64,000 nt of DNA from the NCBI RefSeq assembly GCF_030413615.1, contig NZ_CP129236.1, positions 418,001-482,000 on the forward strand. Reading direction: 5' to 3'. A program made the position numbers and the translations under genes. Origin of the DNA: Planococcus shixiaomingii (GTDB lineage: Bacteria > Bacillota > Bacilli > Bacillales_A > Planococcaceae). Below are positions 33,273-41,865 of the stretch, one piece after another (within the stretch, counting starts at the first letter, position 1; every line of letters starts with the position of its first letter). The notes under the pieces are model-generated. The model saw nothing but the letters and a program-made list of their open reading frames with translations, was not told where the DNA came from and searched no databases.

Positions 33273-34406
33273 ATGAGAGAAGTAGTAATTATAGAAGGAG
33301 TTCGATCGGCAGTCGGTCGTCGCAAAGGCGCGTTTGCTGATAAGCGGCCGGATGAATTGGCGGCTAAAGTGCTCGAAGAATTGGTAAAGCGTGCCGGAAT
33401 TGAAAAAGGGGCAGTAGAAGATATTATTTTAGGCTGCGTTTCCCAAGTTAGTGAACAGGGCGGCAATGTCGCACGGACAGCAGCGTTGATTGCCGGATTC
33501 CCGGATTACGTGCCAGGCGTCACCATTGACCGGCAATGCGGATCGAGCCAGCAGGCAGTGCATTTTGCCGCCCAGGCAATTTTAGCTGGAGATATGGATA
33601 TTGTCATTGCAGGCGGAGTTGAGAGTATGACGCGTGTGCCGATGTTCTCGAATATGCAAGAAGCGAAGCCCAGCAAAAAGCTGACCGAGCAATACGAAAT
33701 CATCAACCAAGGATTGTCGGCGGAACGCATTGCAGAACAATGGCAATTGACGCGTGAACAATTGGATGCCTATTCGGTTCAAAGCCATGAACGGGCGCAG
33801 CAGGCGATTGCAAACGGTTCGTACGAACAAGAAATCGTTCCGGTGGAAGTTGATGGCCGCATGGTATCGGTGGATGAAGGACCGCGGCCAGGCACGACGG
33901 TGGAAGTGCTTGGTGGCTTAAAGAATGTCTTTGACGAAAATGGTGTTATTACGGCAGGAAATGCCAGTCAGATGAGTGACGGAGCCTCAGCGGTCTTGCT
34001 TATGTCCGGCGAGAAAGCCCAAGAACTTGGGTTGAAACCGAAAGCCCGTATCATTTCACGTGTCGTTGTAGGATCCGACCCGACGTTGATGCTGACTGGA
34101 CCCATTGCGGCAACGAAAAAAGCATTGGAAAAAGCGGGGTTGAAAATTGAGGATATAGACCGCTATGAAGTGAACGAAGCATTTGCGCCGGTTCCGCTTG
34201 CCTGGCTTGCCGATATCGGGGGAGACCCGGAAAAACTGAACGTAAACGGAGGTGCCATTGCCCTTGGCCATCCATTAGGGGCAACCGGGACAAAACTATT
34301 GGTCTCGCTCATCCACGAACTTGACCGGATTGAAGGGCGCTACGGATTACTGGCCATTTGCGAAGGAATGGGCATGGCGAACGCTACGATTATTGAGAGA
34401 CTGTAA
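33273..34406 (+). CDS. Acetyl-CoA C-acyltransferase (thiolase)
   Basis: Cleaves 3-ketoacyl-CoA to acetyl-CoA plus a shortened acyl-CoA, or runs the reverse condensation. The 377 residues carry the nucleophile Cys89 in DRQCGSSQQA, NEAFAPVPLAW, the GGAIALGHPLGATG histidine and the second cysteine in CEGMGMANA, all intact. First gene behind the FadR operator, so a catabolic role in beta-oxidation is favoured. A repeat element separates it from the rest of the cluster. Confidence 0.88.
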   Translation: MREVVIIEGVRSAVGRRKGAFADKRPDELAAKVLEELVKRAGIEKGAVEDIILGCVSQVSEQGGNVARTAALIAGFPDYVPGVTIDRQCGSSQQAVHFAAQAILAGDMDIVIAGGVESMTRVPMFSNMQEAKPSKKLTEQYEIINQGLSAERIAEQWQLTREQLDAYSVQSHERAQQAIANGSYEQEIVPVEVDGRMVSVDEGPRPGTTVEVLGGLKNVFDENGVITAGNASQMSDGASAVLLMSGEKAQELGLKPKARIISRVVVGSDPTLMLTGPIAATKKALEKAGLKIEDIDRYEVNEAFAPVPLAWLADIGGDPEKLNVNGGAIALGHPLGATGTKLLVSLIHELDRIEGRYGLLAICEGMGMANATIIERL

Positions 34407-34420
34407 TAGGAATTTCATTG

Positions 34421-34713
34421 AAGTTAGTTGAAGTGGATCTAAAGAATTTACTTTAAAGTTCCGCTTCGGCCGCTTTGGGCATGGCTCCCACCATGAGCCG
34501 GAAAAACTACCCGACTCATAGCTCCGCCCAGCCCTTGGACGCGCCAGCGCTGAGTAATATCTTAATATGGAGCAAAACAGCGAAAAAACTGTGTGCTTCT
34601 GTCTCTGCATCGCTATGCTAGCTGCGAGACATGAAAATGCGTTGCTCCTGCGCAAGCTCGTCGCAAAGCTATTTTACGAAATATCAATAATAGATTTTTA
34701 GCAGCTGTTAGTT
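34421..34713 (+). mobile_element. MITE-like repeat element, copy 4 (forward, decayed)
   Basis: Fills the space between the thiolase stop and the ribosome site of the next gene. It shares CCGCTTTGGGCATGGCTCCC, CCAGCCCTTGGACGCGCC, TATGGAGCAAAACAGCG and an inverted GATATTTCGTAAAATAGC end with copies 3 and 5. The terminal repeats are degenerate (TTGAAGTGGATCTAAAGAA at left). A GCTCCTGCGCAAGCTCGTCG segment of the 11.2 kb repeat type sits inside (34643-34662). Confidence 0.6.
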
Positions 34714-34727
34714 AAAGGAGGATGGCA

Positions 34728-35498
34728 ATGAAACTTGCTGACATGAAAGCGATTGTGACCGGCGGGGCATCTGGCCTCGGGGAAGCGACAGTTCGCCGCA
34801 TTGCAGAGCGCGGCGGCCAAGTGGCGATTTTTGATTTGAATACAGAGCGGGCAGAAAAACTGATTGAAGAGCTTGGGGCAGAAACAATCGTTTATTTCCA
34901 GACGGATGTGGCAGATGCCCGGCAAGTTGAAGAAAATGTGGCACAAGTGGTAGCGCAATTTGGCAGTGTCAATGCCGTCGTCAATTGTGCAGGCATTGGA
35001 ACGCCTGGAAAAGTCGTTTCCAAAAATGGTCCAATACCGCTCGAACAATTTGAAAAAGTTATCCGCATTAATTTGGTTGGCAGTTTTAACGTCATCCGTG
35101 TGGCAGCTGCCGCCATGCAGAAAAATGAGCCGAACGAAGAGGGCGAGCGCGGCGTGATCATCTCGACGGCTTCTGTTGCTGCTTATGAAGGGCAAATCGG
35201 CCAAGCTGCATACAGCGCTTCGAAAGGCGGCATCGTGTCCATGACGCTGCCGATTGCCCGGGAATTTGCCCGCGACGGCATCCGCATTATGGCAATTGCG
35301 CCAGGGCTGATGAAAACGCCGATGTTCGACGGACTGCCGGAAGCGGCCATCGAGTCGCTGTCTGCCTCGGTACCATTTCCGGCGCGCCTCGGGAAACCTT
35401 CAGAATATGCACAGTTAGTGGAAGGCATTGCGGAAAATACCATGTTGAACGGCGAAGTGATCCGTCTCGATGGAGCAATCCGCATGCAGCCGAAATAA
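34728..35498 (+). CDS. Short-chain dehydrogenase/reductase (3-hydroxyacyl-CoA dehydrogenase type)
   Basis: NAD(P)-dependent oxidoreductase, most like the HSD10/type II 3-hydroxyacyl-CoA dehydrogenases. The 256 residues show TGGASGLGEATVRR (cofactor loop), D in IFDLNTERA suggesting NAD, NCAGIGTPGKV, the catalytic serine in ISTASVAAYEGQIGQ, YSASKGG (Tyr, Lys) and APGLMKTPM. ATG 34728 has AAGGAGG 6 bases upstream; ATG 34722 would touch it. It lies 12 bases before the acyl-CoA dehydrogenase gene, which supports a role in the third step of beta-oxidation. Confidence 0.85.
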   Translation: MKLADMKAIVTGGASGLGEATVRRIAERGGQVAIFDLNTERAEKLIEELGAETIVYFQTDVADARQVEENVAQVVAQFGSVNAVVNCAGIGTPGKVVSKNGPIPLEQFEKVIRINLVGSFNVIRVAAAAMQKNEPNEEGERGVIISTASVAAYEGQIGQAAYSASKGGIVSMTLPIAREFARDGIRIMAIAPGLMKTPMFDGLPEAAIESLSASVPFPARLGKPSEYAQLVEGIAENTMLNGEVIRLDGAIRMQPK

Positions 35499-35510
35499 GG
35501 GGGAATCTGA

Positions 35511-36659
35511 GTGGGCAAGTATCGATTTGAAGAAGAAGAGCATGAATTGTTTCGGAAATCGTTGCGCAAGTTTCTGGAAAAAGAAGCCGTACCGCAATAC
35601 GAACAGTGGGAAGAAGACCACCTAATTCCGAAATCATTTTGGAAAAAGCTTGGGGAAATGGGCTTTTTATGTCCGCAAGTTGAAGAACAATATGGCGGTC
35701 TTGGTGCTGATTTCCGCTACGCGGTTATCATTGGCGAGGAAATGGAACGGGTAGGCACGAGCCTTACTGGAGTCGGTCTCCATAACGACATTACGGTGCC
35801 ATATATAGAAGCGTATGGTACAGAAGAGCAGAAACAGCGCTGGCTGCCGGGCTGTGTTTCTGGTGATCACATTACAGCAATCGCTATGACAGAGCCGGGA
35901 GCCGGATCGGATCTTGCAAGCCTGTCAACGTCAGCAGTGCGCCAAGGCGACAACTACATCGTTAATGGCCAGAAGACGTTTATTACCAACGGCATCAATT
36001 CGACACTCGTATTGGTTGCAGTAAAGACTGATCCGAAAGCGGAACCGAAGCATCGGGGCATTTCGTTATTGATGGTCGAAGAAGGGACACCCGGATTTAC
36101 GAAAGGCCGCAAGCTAAATAAAGTCGGCTTGCATGCTCAAGATACGTCCGAGTTGTATTTTGAAGACTGTGTCGTTCCGGCGTCAAACTTAATCGGCGTA
36201 GAAAACAAAGGTTTTACGTATTTGATGGAGAAGCTGCAGCAGGAACGCCTTGTCGTGGCCCTTGCTGCCCAAACCGCTTCCGAAGATATGCTGGAAATGA
36301 CGCTCGACTATGTAAAGTCGCGTAAAGCATTTGGTAAAACAATCGGTTCATTCCAGAATTCGCAGTTCAAACTGGTGGAAATGGCGACTGAAGTGGAGCT
36401 TGGCCATTCATTTTTAGAATCATTGATCGAAGACCATATGGCTGGCAAAGATATTGTCTCCAAAGTATCGATGGCCAAATACTGGCTAACAGATACGGCG
36501 AAGAAGATTTCCGGGGAGTGCATGCAGCTGCACGGCGGCTATGGCTATATGGAGGAATACAAAATTGCGCGCCGGTACCGTGATATTCCGGTTGCAGCCA
36601 TTTACGCGGGTTCTAATGAAATTATGAAAACGATAGTCGCCAAACGGATGGGCCTCTAA
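35511..36659 (+). CDS. Acyl-CoA dehydrogenase
   Basis: FAD enzyme forming trans-2-enoyl-CoA. The 382 residues start at GTG 35511 with AAGGGGG upstream. Motifs: AMTEPGAGSDLAS and ITNGINSTLVLVA (FAD/substrate), and HGGYGYMEEYKIARRYRD near the end. The usual C-terminal catalytic glutamate (IYEGT) is replaced by IYAGS; the base is probably Glu245 in KLQQERL, as in long-chain and isovaleryl-CoA dehydrogenases. Fits the SDR and thiolase of the same cluster. No electron-transfer flavoprotein genes lie in the window. Confidence 0.9.
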   Translation: MGKYRFEEEEHELFRKSLRKFLEKEAVPQYEQWEEDHLIPKSFWKKLGEMGFLCPQVEEQYGGLGADFRYAVIIGEEMERVGTSLTGVGLHNDITVPYIEAYGTEEQKQRWLPGCVSGDHITAIAMTEPGAGSDLASLSTSAVRQGDNYIVNGQKTFITNGINSTLVLVAVKTDPKAEPKHRGISLLMVEEGTPGFTKGRKLNKVGLHAQDTSELYFEDCVVPASNLIGVENKGFTYLMEKLQQERLVVALAAQTASEDMLEMTLDYVKSRKAFGKTIGSFQNSQFKLVEMATEVELGHSFLESLIEDHMAGKDIVSKVSMAKYWLTDTAKKISGECMQLHGGYGYMEEYKIARRYRDIPVAAIYAGSNEIMKTIVAKRMGL

Positions 36660-37643
36660 ATGAATGATGCATTAACAGGAATACGCGTGCTGGATGTTAC
36701 TTATTACTTGCCTGGGCCGTATGCCGCTATGCGCCTTGCTGATTTGGGGGCGGAAGTTATTAAAATTGAACCGCCGGAAGGGGATCCGGCACGGTCAATG
36801 GGAGGCGGATGGGTTCACCAAGCGAACAACATCGGAAAAAAGATTCTCAACCTCGATCTAAAAACTAAAGAAGGTTGTTCAGCAATGCTGGAGCTTGTTA
36901 AAACGGCCGATGCATTGATTGAAACGTTTCGCCCAGGTGTTATGAGAAAGCTTGGTTTGGATTATGAAACGCTAAAAATGATTAAGCCGGATCTTGTTTA
37001 TTGTTCCTTATCCGGTTACGGGCAAAGGGGTGATATGGCGGTTTTGGGAAGCCACGATTTAAACTATATGGCCTTATCAGGGGCGCTTGACCAGTTAAAA
37101 GACAGCAAAGGGCGGCCGGTTCACCCGACAAACACATTTGCCGATTTTACCGGAGGGTTAGTCGCTTCCGAACAGATGATTGCGGCGTTGCTGCGAAAAG
37201 AAAGAACCGGCCAAGGCGTCCATTTGGACATTGCATTAGCCGGCGTCATGGCTGAATTTCTTGGTAATCATGACGTCTACAGGCAAGCGGGAATTTCTGA
37301 TAGGGGAGTTCCTGAAATTTCGGGTACACGAATCAGTTACGCCATTTACGAGACAAAAGACGGACGTTACGTCACTCTTGGCGCGCTGGAAGAAAAGTTT
37401 TGGCGTAATTTCTGCCAGTTTGCCGGTAAACCCGAATGGCTAAACTGGAGTTCGAAACCTAGTGGTAGTGCAGAACATGCCGAGGTGACGGCGTTTTTCA
37501 AAAGCAAAACATGGAGCGAGTGGTACGGGTTGTCGATGGAGATCGACTGCTGTTTAGCTCCCGTTTTGGCAGCACACGAACGACAGGAACACCCGTTTTT
37601 TATTCAGACCAAAAAGGATAAAAGGGAGTTGGATGTTACATGA
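36660..37643 (+). CDS. CaiB/BaiF-family CoA transferase or 2-methylacyl-CoA racemase
   Basis: Class III CoA transferase fold; could move CoA between acids or racemise 2-methylacyl-CoA. At 327 residues it is shorter than most family members (about 360-400). Conserved pieces: VLDVTYYLPGPYAAMRLADLGAEVIKIE, ALIETFRPGVMRKLGLDYE, GSHDLNYMALSG (His and Asp of the active site) and FADFTGG. Its ATG follows the acyl-CoA dehydrogenase stop with no gap, and it overlaps the ligase gene by 4 bases. Racemase activity would help feed branched acyl-CoA into oxidation; that is inference. Confidence 0.82.
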   Translation: MNDALTGIRVLDVTYYLPGPYAAMRLADLGAEVIKIEPPEGDPARSMGGGWVHQANNIGKKILNLDLKTKEGCSAMLELVKTADALIETFRPGVMRKLGLDYETLKMIKPDLVYCSLSGYGQRGDMAVLGSHDLNYMALSGALDQLKDSKGRPVHPTNTFADFTGGLVASEQMIAALLRKERTGQGVHLDIALAGVMAEFLGNHDVYRQAGISDRGVPEISGTRISYAIYETKDGRYVTLGALEEKFWRNFCQFAGKPEWLNWSSKPSGSAEHAEVTAFFKSKTWSEWYGLSMEIDCCLAPVLAAHERQEHPFFIQTKKDKRELDVT

Positions 37644-39253
37644 TGCAAGCACCGTTATTGTTGTCTTCTTTTGTAAAACGAGCAGAACGCTTTTTTCCAG
37701 ATAAGCTGATCATTTCCCGTACTGGGGATACGATTCACCGCATTCCGTACCGTGATTTTGCAAAACGGACGCGTCAGCTTGCTGCAGCCTTGACGAAACT
37801 CGGCATGGCGAAAGGCACCAAAGTAGGCAGTTTTGCGTGGAACCACCACCGCCATCTGGAACTGTATTTCGGCGTTCCTTGTTCCGGTGCGATTTTGCAC
37901 ATGATCAATATCCGTTTGTCACCCGAGCACATTGTTTATGTCATCAATCATGCGGAAGATGAAATTCTCTTGGTCGACCATGATCTGTTTCCGCTAATTG
38001 AAAAATTGGCGCCGCAACTTACAACAGTCAAACATTTTATCATCATGAAAGACGGAGCCGATTTGCCAGAAACTTCTCTTGAAAATGTCCACTCCTACGA
38101 AATGCTGCTGGCAGGAGAAGCGGACGATTACGAATTCCCGGAAGACTTGGATGAAAATACACCGGCTGGCATGTGCTACACGTCGGCGACGACCGGCAAT
38201 CCGAAAGGCGTCGTCTATTCGCACCGGGGATTGGTGCTCCACAGCTATGCTCTAGGCATGAACGATGCGATGGGGTTATCGGAGCGGGATGTAGCCATGT
38301 CGATTGTGCCGATGTTCCATGCGAACGCTTGGGGTCTGCCTTTCGCCGCTGTGCTGTTTGGAACGACTCAAGTTTTGCCTGGGCCAGGGTTTGCTCCCGG
38401 TATGCTATTGGATTTGATTGAGCAAGAAAAGGTGACGTTGACTGCTGGAGTTCCGACGATTTGGCTAGGGGTCTTAAAAGAGCTGGAAGCCAATCCGCGC
38501 AACCTCGAAACGCTCCGCATGATTATCTGCGGCGGCTCGGCATCACCAAAAGGCCTGATCCGTGCCTTTGAAGAAAAATATAACGTACCATTCGTCACTG
38601 GCTATGGCATGACGGAAACGTCGCCGTTAGTGAGTTTGGCGATCACGACATCCGCAATGGAAAACATGACGCTCGATGAACGCATCGATAAGCGGTCAAA
38701 AGCCGGTCTTCCGATGCCGGGGCTTGAAGTGCGCATCGTCAACGAACAAGGAGAAGCGCCTTGGGATGGGGAGACGATGGGCGAGCTGAACGTCAGAGGT
38801 CCGTGGATTGCGGATGAATATTACAAAGATGAGCGGACTGAAGATGCGTTCCGGGATGGCTGGCTTTATACGGGAGATATCGCAGTGATAGAACCGGATG
38901 GGTACATCAAACTGACCGACCGCACAAAAGATTTGATCAAGAGCGGCGGCGAATGGATTTCATCTGTCGATTTGGAAAATGCGCTAATGACGCACGAAGC
39001 AGTATTTGAAGCGGCAGTTGTGGCCATTCCGCATGAAAAATGGCTCGAGCGTCCATTAGCCTGCGTTGTGTTAAAAGAAGGGTATGTGGAGGGCCCGGTG
39101 ATGAAAACCCAGCTTCTCGAGTACTTGGAATCCCAATTCGCCAAGTGGTGGGTGCCGGATGATGTCTTTTTCATGGAAGAAGTGCCGAAAACATCGGTCG
39201 GCAAATTCCTGAAAGCGGCGCTGCGTAAAGAATTGGATCATTATTATCAATGA
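37640..39253 (+). CDS. Fatty acyl-CoA synthetase (AMP-forming)
   Basis: Adenylate-forming ligase that activates fatty acids with ATP and CoA. The 537 residues contain YTSATTGNPKGVVYSH (P-loop-like), GYGMTETSPLV, GWLYTGDIAVIEPDGYIKLTDR and the C-terminal catalytic lysine region PKTSVGKFLKAALR. It resembles medium/long-chain members such as AlkK. Two adjacent ATG codons open the gene within the end of the preceding one. It completes the uptake-activation side of this cluster and is followed by repeat DNA rather than a terminator. Confidence 0.88.
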   Translation: MMQAPLLLSSFVKRAERFFPDKLIISRTGDTIHRIPYRDFAKRTRQLAAALTKLGMAKGTKVGSFAWNHHRHLELYFGVPCSGAILHMINIRLSPEHIVYVINHAEDEILLVDHDLFPLIEKLAPQLTTVKHFIIMKDGADLPETSLENVHSYEMLLAGEADDYEFPEDLDENTPAGMCYTSATTGNPKGVVYSHRGLVLHSYALGMNDAMGLSERDVAMSIVPMFHANAWGLPFAAVLFGTTQVLPGPGFAPGMLLDLIEQEKVTLTAGVPTIWLGVLKELEANPRNLETLRMIICGGSASPKGLIRAFEEKYNVPFVTGYGMTETSPLVSLAITTSAMENMTLDERIDKRSKAGLPMPGLEVRIVNEQGEAPWDGETMGELNVRGPWIADEYYKDERTEDAFRDGWLYTGDIAVIEPDGYIKLTDRTKDLIKSGGEWISSVDLENALMTHEAVFEAAVVAIPHEKWLERPLACVVLKEGYVEGPVMKTQLLEYLESQFAKWWVPDDVFFMEEVPKTSVGKFLKAALRKELDHYYQ

Positions 39254-39264
39254 AAAAATTGTTG

Positions 39265-39657
39265 ATATATAAGTTAAACTTAATGTTTTTAGTTGTTGAT
39301 GCTCAACAGATTAGCTGCAAAGATGTGGACCAAAGGAAACCTTGACTATATCTTTGCGAAAAAGTGCGTAGCGCTCCAATGATTTTTATATCTCGAAGCT
39401 GGCATAGCATTGCAGATGTGGTGAGGAGACCAGAGCATATGATTTCTCCGTTATATTGTTCTACATCTTCTAGTCAACTGGCAGTAAACCAAGATTATGT
39501 AAGTAGTCATATAAAATTTCAAGAAATATTTTAGCTTCGGCGCGTCCAAGGGCTAGGCGAAGCAATAAGACGGATGTTTTTCGGCTTATTGCGGAAGCTA
39601 TGCCCAAAGCGACCGAAGCGGTTTGTGAAAATTGATTTATTTAGTTTACCTATATAA
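39265..39657 (-). mobile_element. MITE-like repeat element, copy 5 (reverse, longest)
   Basis: Between the acyl-CoA synthetase stop and the trp promoter. The left end ATATATAAGTTAAACTTAAT and right end, read inverted, TTTATATAGGTAAACTAAAT form terminal inverted repeats. 39533-39625 is the reverse complement of the 28.42-28.51 kb interior (GGCGCGTCCAAGGGCTAGGC, GCAATAAGACGG, CGGCTTATTGCGG). An extra 250 bp of unrelated DNA lies near the left end. No gene seen. Confidence 0.65.
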
Positions 39658-39709
39658 ACGCCAATCTCTCCTCTCAGGCTGTAAAGGGCAGTTGCACTTT
39701 TTTGAGGAC

Positions 39710-39738
39710 TTGACAGAATAAACAAAAGAATTTAATAT
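39710..39738 (+). promoter_or_regulatory. trp operon promoter
   Basis: TTGACA (39710-39715), 17-bp spacer, TAATAT (39733-39738); start expected near 39745. Confidence 0.82.
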
Positions 39739-39744
39739 TAATGA

Positions 39745-40072
39745 AACTTGTTGAACGAGTCGACAAGTCTATTTGAGAGACAAGCCCAGAAGAGCCAAGC
39801 AGAGATAGCAGAGAAATCGAGGATTGAGACGAGTAGGCAAGAAAATCTATTTAGAGAGTCAGCGGGTGGTGGGAGCTGATTGGATGACTTGCGCGAATGG
39901 ACTTAGGAGAGCTTACCTGAAAGCGGAAGCGAGTAAGGGAGACGTACACCCTGCGTTAAAGGGCAAGGCGAAGAGCCTGTTTAAGTGAGTGCAAAAAGGC
40001 ACTAATGCGTGGTGGTACCGCGGTTTAACCCGTCCCCGCAACTGGATATCAATCCAGTTGCGGGGATTTTTG
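39745..40072 (+). promoter_or_regulatory. T-box riboswitch specific for tRNA-Trp
   Basis: Leader RNA that reads uncharged tRNA-Trp. Stem I carries AGAGAG, GGGTGGTGGGAGC and the specifier loop CGAATGGACTT with the Trp codon TGG at 39898-39900 followed by A. The T-box antiterminator GGTGGTACCGCGG lies at about 40011-40023. The terminator is CCCCGCAACTGGAT (40034-40047) paired with ATCCAGTTGCGGGG (40052-40065), then ATTTTTG. Low charged tRNA-Trp would allow transcription of trpD onward. The part 39758-39783 resembles a second, partial stem I base. Confidence 0.9.
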
Positions 40073-40102
40073 CATTTAAAGAAGAGTTGAGGAGAGATTG
40101 AG

Positions 40103-41095
40103 ATGAGAAGAGCAGAGAGTTTAACAGAGCAAGCAATGTATAGAAAAGCATTGGAGTTATTGAGCGGAAACATAAGTGAAGAAAATATGAAGTTGTTTTT
40201 AACCGAGTTGCACACTAAGGGTGAAACTGCCGATGAACTGGTGGGCATGGTCAAGGCAATGCGTAAAAAAGCGGTACCTTTGCCGCCAGTGCACGGTGAG
40301 TTGATTGACGTTTGCGGAACGGGGGGCGACCGATCGTTCAGCTTTAACATCAGTACGTTGACCGCTTTTGTTTTGGCAGGATGCGGAATGACGGTGGCGA
40401 AACACGGCAATCGAAGCGTTTCAAGCAAAACGGGAAGCGCGGACGTTTTAGAGGCATTGGGCATTTCAACGGCTGTGGACGTTGCTTCTATTCCGACAAT
40501 GCTTGAACAAACAGGAATTGCGTTTTTATTTGCACCGGCAATCCATCCGGCGCTCGGAGGGTTGCGGGCAGTGCGAAAAAGCATCGGCACACCGACCATC
40601 TTCAATTTGGTGGGACCGCTAGCCAACCCGCTGCCGATTTCCATTCAAATGACCGGTGTTTACCGAAGCGACATGATGGAGCCGATGGCGGATGCATTAG
40701 TTCGTTTAGGTAGAAAGCGGGGAGCTCTCATTCACGGCGCAGGCGGGCTGGATGAATTGTCGCTTGCTGGAACGAACGAGTTGATTGTTTTTGATGAAAA
40801 TGGCAAGAAGAGATTGACCGTCCATCCGCACGAAGTAGGACTGGAAACGGCCCTGATAGAAGCTATTCGCGGTGGGGAACCAAAGCGCAACGCGGAAATT
40901 TTCATGGACGTGCTGGAAGGAAAAGAAAGTGCGTATTTGGATACTGTAGCGTTAAATGCGGGAACCGGCTTATACATCTCAGGCCGCGCCGCCTCAATTG
41001 CAGAAGGTGTCCACCAAGCGCGAAAATCCATCTTGTCCGGTGAAACAGCCCTTGTTTTCGAGCATCATCGGATCATGTCAGGAGTGCTCGTATGA
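40103..41095 (+). CDS. trpD: Anthranilate phosphoribosyltransferase TrpD
   Basis: Joins anthranilate and PRPP to give phosphoribosyl-anthranilate, second step of tryptophan synthesis. The 330 residues show the PRPP motif CGTGGDRSFSFNIST and KHGNRSVSSKTGSADVLEALG, with GGLRAVRKSIGTPTIFNLVGPL and the late IHGAGGLDELS. GAGGAGAG precedes the ATG. It is the first gene after the Trp T-box, where trpE would be expected; trpE and trpG are not in the window. Overlaps trpC by 4 bases. Confidence 0.94.
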   Translation: MRRAESLTEQAMYRKALELLSGNISEENMKLFLTELHTKGETADELVGMVKAMRKKAVPLPPVHGELIDVCGTGGDRSFSFNISTLTAFVLAGCGMTVAKHGNRSVSSKTGSADVLEALGISTAVDVASIPTMLEQTGIAFLFAPAIHPALGGLRAVRKSIGTPTIFNLVGPLANPLPISIQMTGVYRSDMMEPMADALVRLGRKRGALIHGAGGLDELSLAGTNELIVFDENGKKRLTVHPHEVGLETALIEAIRGGEPKRNAEIFMDVLEGKESAYLDTVALNAGTGLYISGRAASIAEGVHQARKSILSGETALVFEHHRIMSGVLV

Positions 41096-41865
41096 CCATA
41101 TTAGAAAAGATTATTGCTACGAAACGGCAGGAAATTCAACGCTATACAGATAACCAGTCCAGCGAGACCGTTTTTTCTGGCAAAGGGCGGCTGGCAGATC
41201 ATTTGCGCCATAAAAAAGGAGTCATTTCCGAAATCAAACGCGCGTCTCCTTCGCAAGGGGATATCCACACAACGGTGGATATTGTGGCTCAAGCGAAACA
41301 GTATGAACAAGCCGGAGCGGCTGCTATTTCAGTGCTGACAGATGAAACGTATTTTAAAGGGTCAATTGATGATTTGCGCCAAGTGGCACAAGCGGTATCC
41401 ATTCCGGTATTGTGCAAAGACTTCATAATTAGCGAAATCCAAATCGACCGGGCAAAAAATGCGGGAGCGACCATTATTTTATTGATAGTTGCTGCTTTGG
41501 AAAAAGTGGAGCTGGAGCGCCTCTTCCAATACGCGCAGGCGCAAAGCTTGGAAATACTGGTCGAAGTGCATGATGAAGAGGAATTGGCTGTAGCGCTGGA
41601 ACTGGATGCAGAACTGATTGGCATCAACAACCGCGACTTGAAAACATTCAACGTATCATTGGAGCGGACAGCAGAGGTGGCAAAAAAATTTCCTTTTGGC
41701 GGCAAGCAAATTTTGATCAGCGAAAGCGGCATTCACACGAAAGAAGACGCCAAATTTGTGTATGGCTGCGGTGCTTCCGGCATTTTGGTGGGGGAAGCGT
41801 TGATGCGTTCGAAAGATCCCGGAGCTTGGATCAAGGCGGCGATCAAGGGGGAGGCTGTCAGATGA
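41092..41865 (+). CDS. trpC: Indole-3-glycerol phosphate synthase TrpC
   Basis: TIM-barrel enzyme closing the indole ring. The 257 residues contain [12 protein letters not shown] (catalytic Glu/Lys), [26 protein letters not shown] (catalytic Lys), [10 protein letters not shown] and [11 protein letters not shown]. Both ends overlap neighbours by 4 bases (ATGA), so translation is coupled. Not fused to TrpF, unlike E. coli. Confidence 0.95.
   Translation: MTILEKIIATKRQEIQRYTDNQSSETVFSGKGRLADHLRHKKGVISEIKRASPSQGDIHTTVDIVAQAKQYEQAGAAAISVLTDETYFKGSIDDLRQVAQAVSIPVLCKDFIISEIQIDRAKNAGATIILLIVAALEKVELERLFQYAQAQSLEILVEVHDEEELAVALELDAELIGINNRDLKTFNVSLERTAEVAKKFPFGGKQILISESGIHTKEDAKFVYGCGASGILVGEALMRSKDPGAWIKAAIKGEAVR

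Noticed and set aside
36660..37643. CaiB/BaiF gene as a truncated pseudogene
   Set aside because: It is short, but the active-site motifs are present and both ends are coupled to neighbours, so it looks intact.
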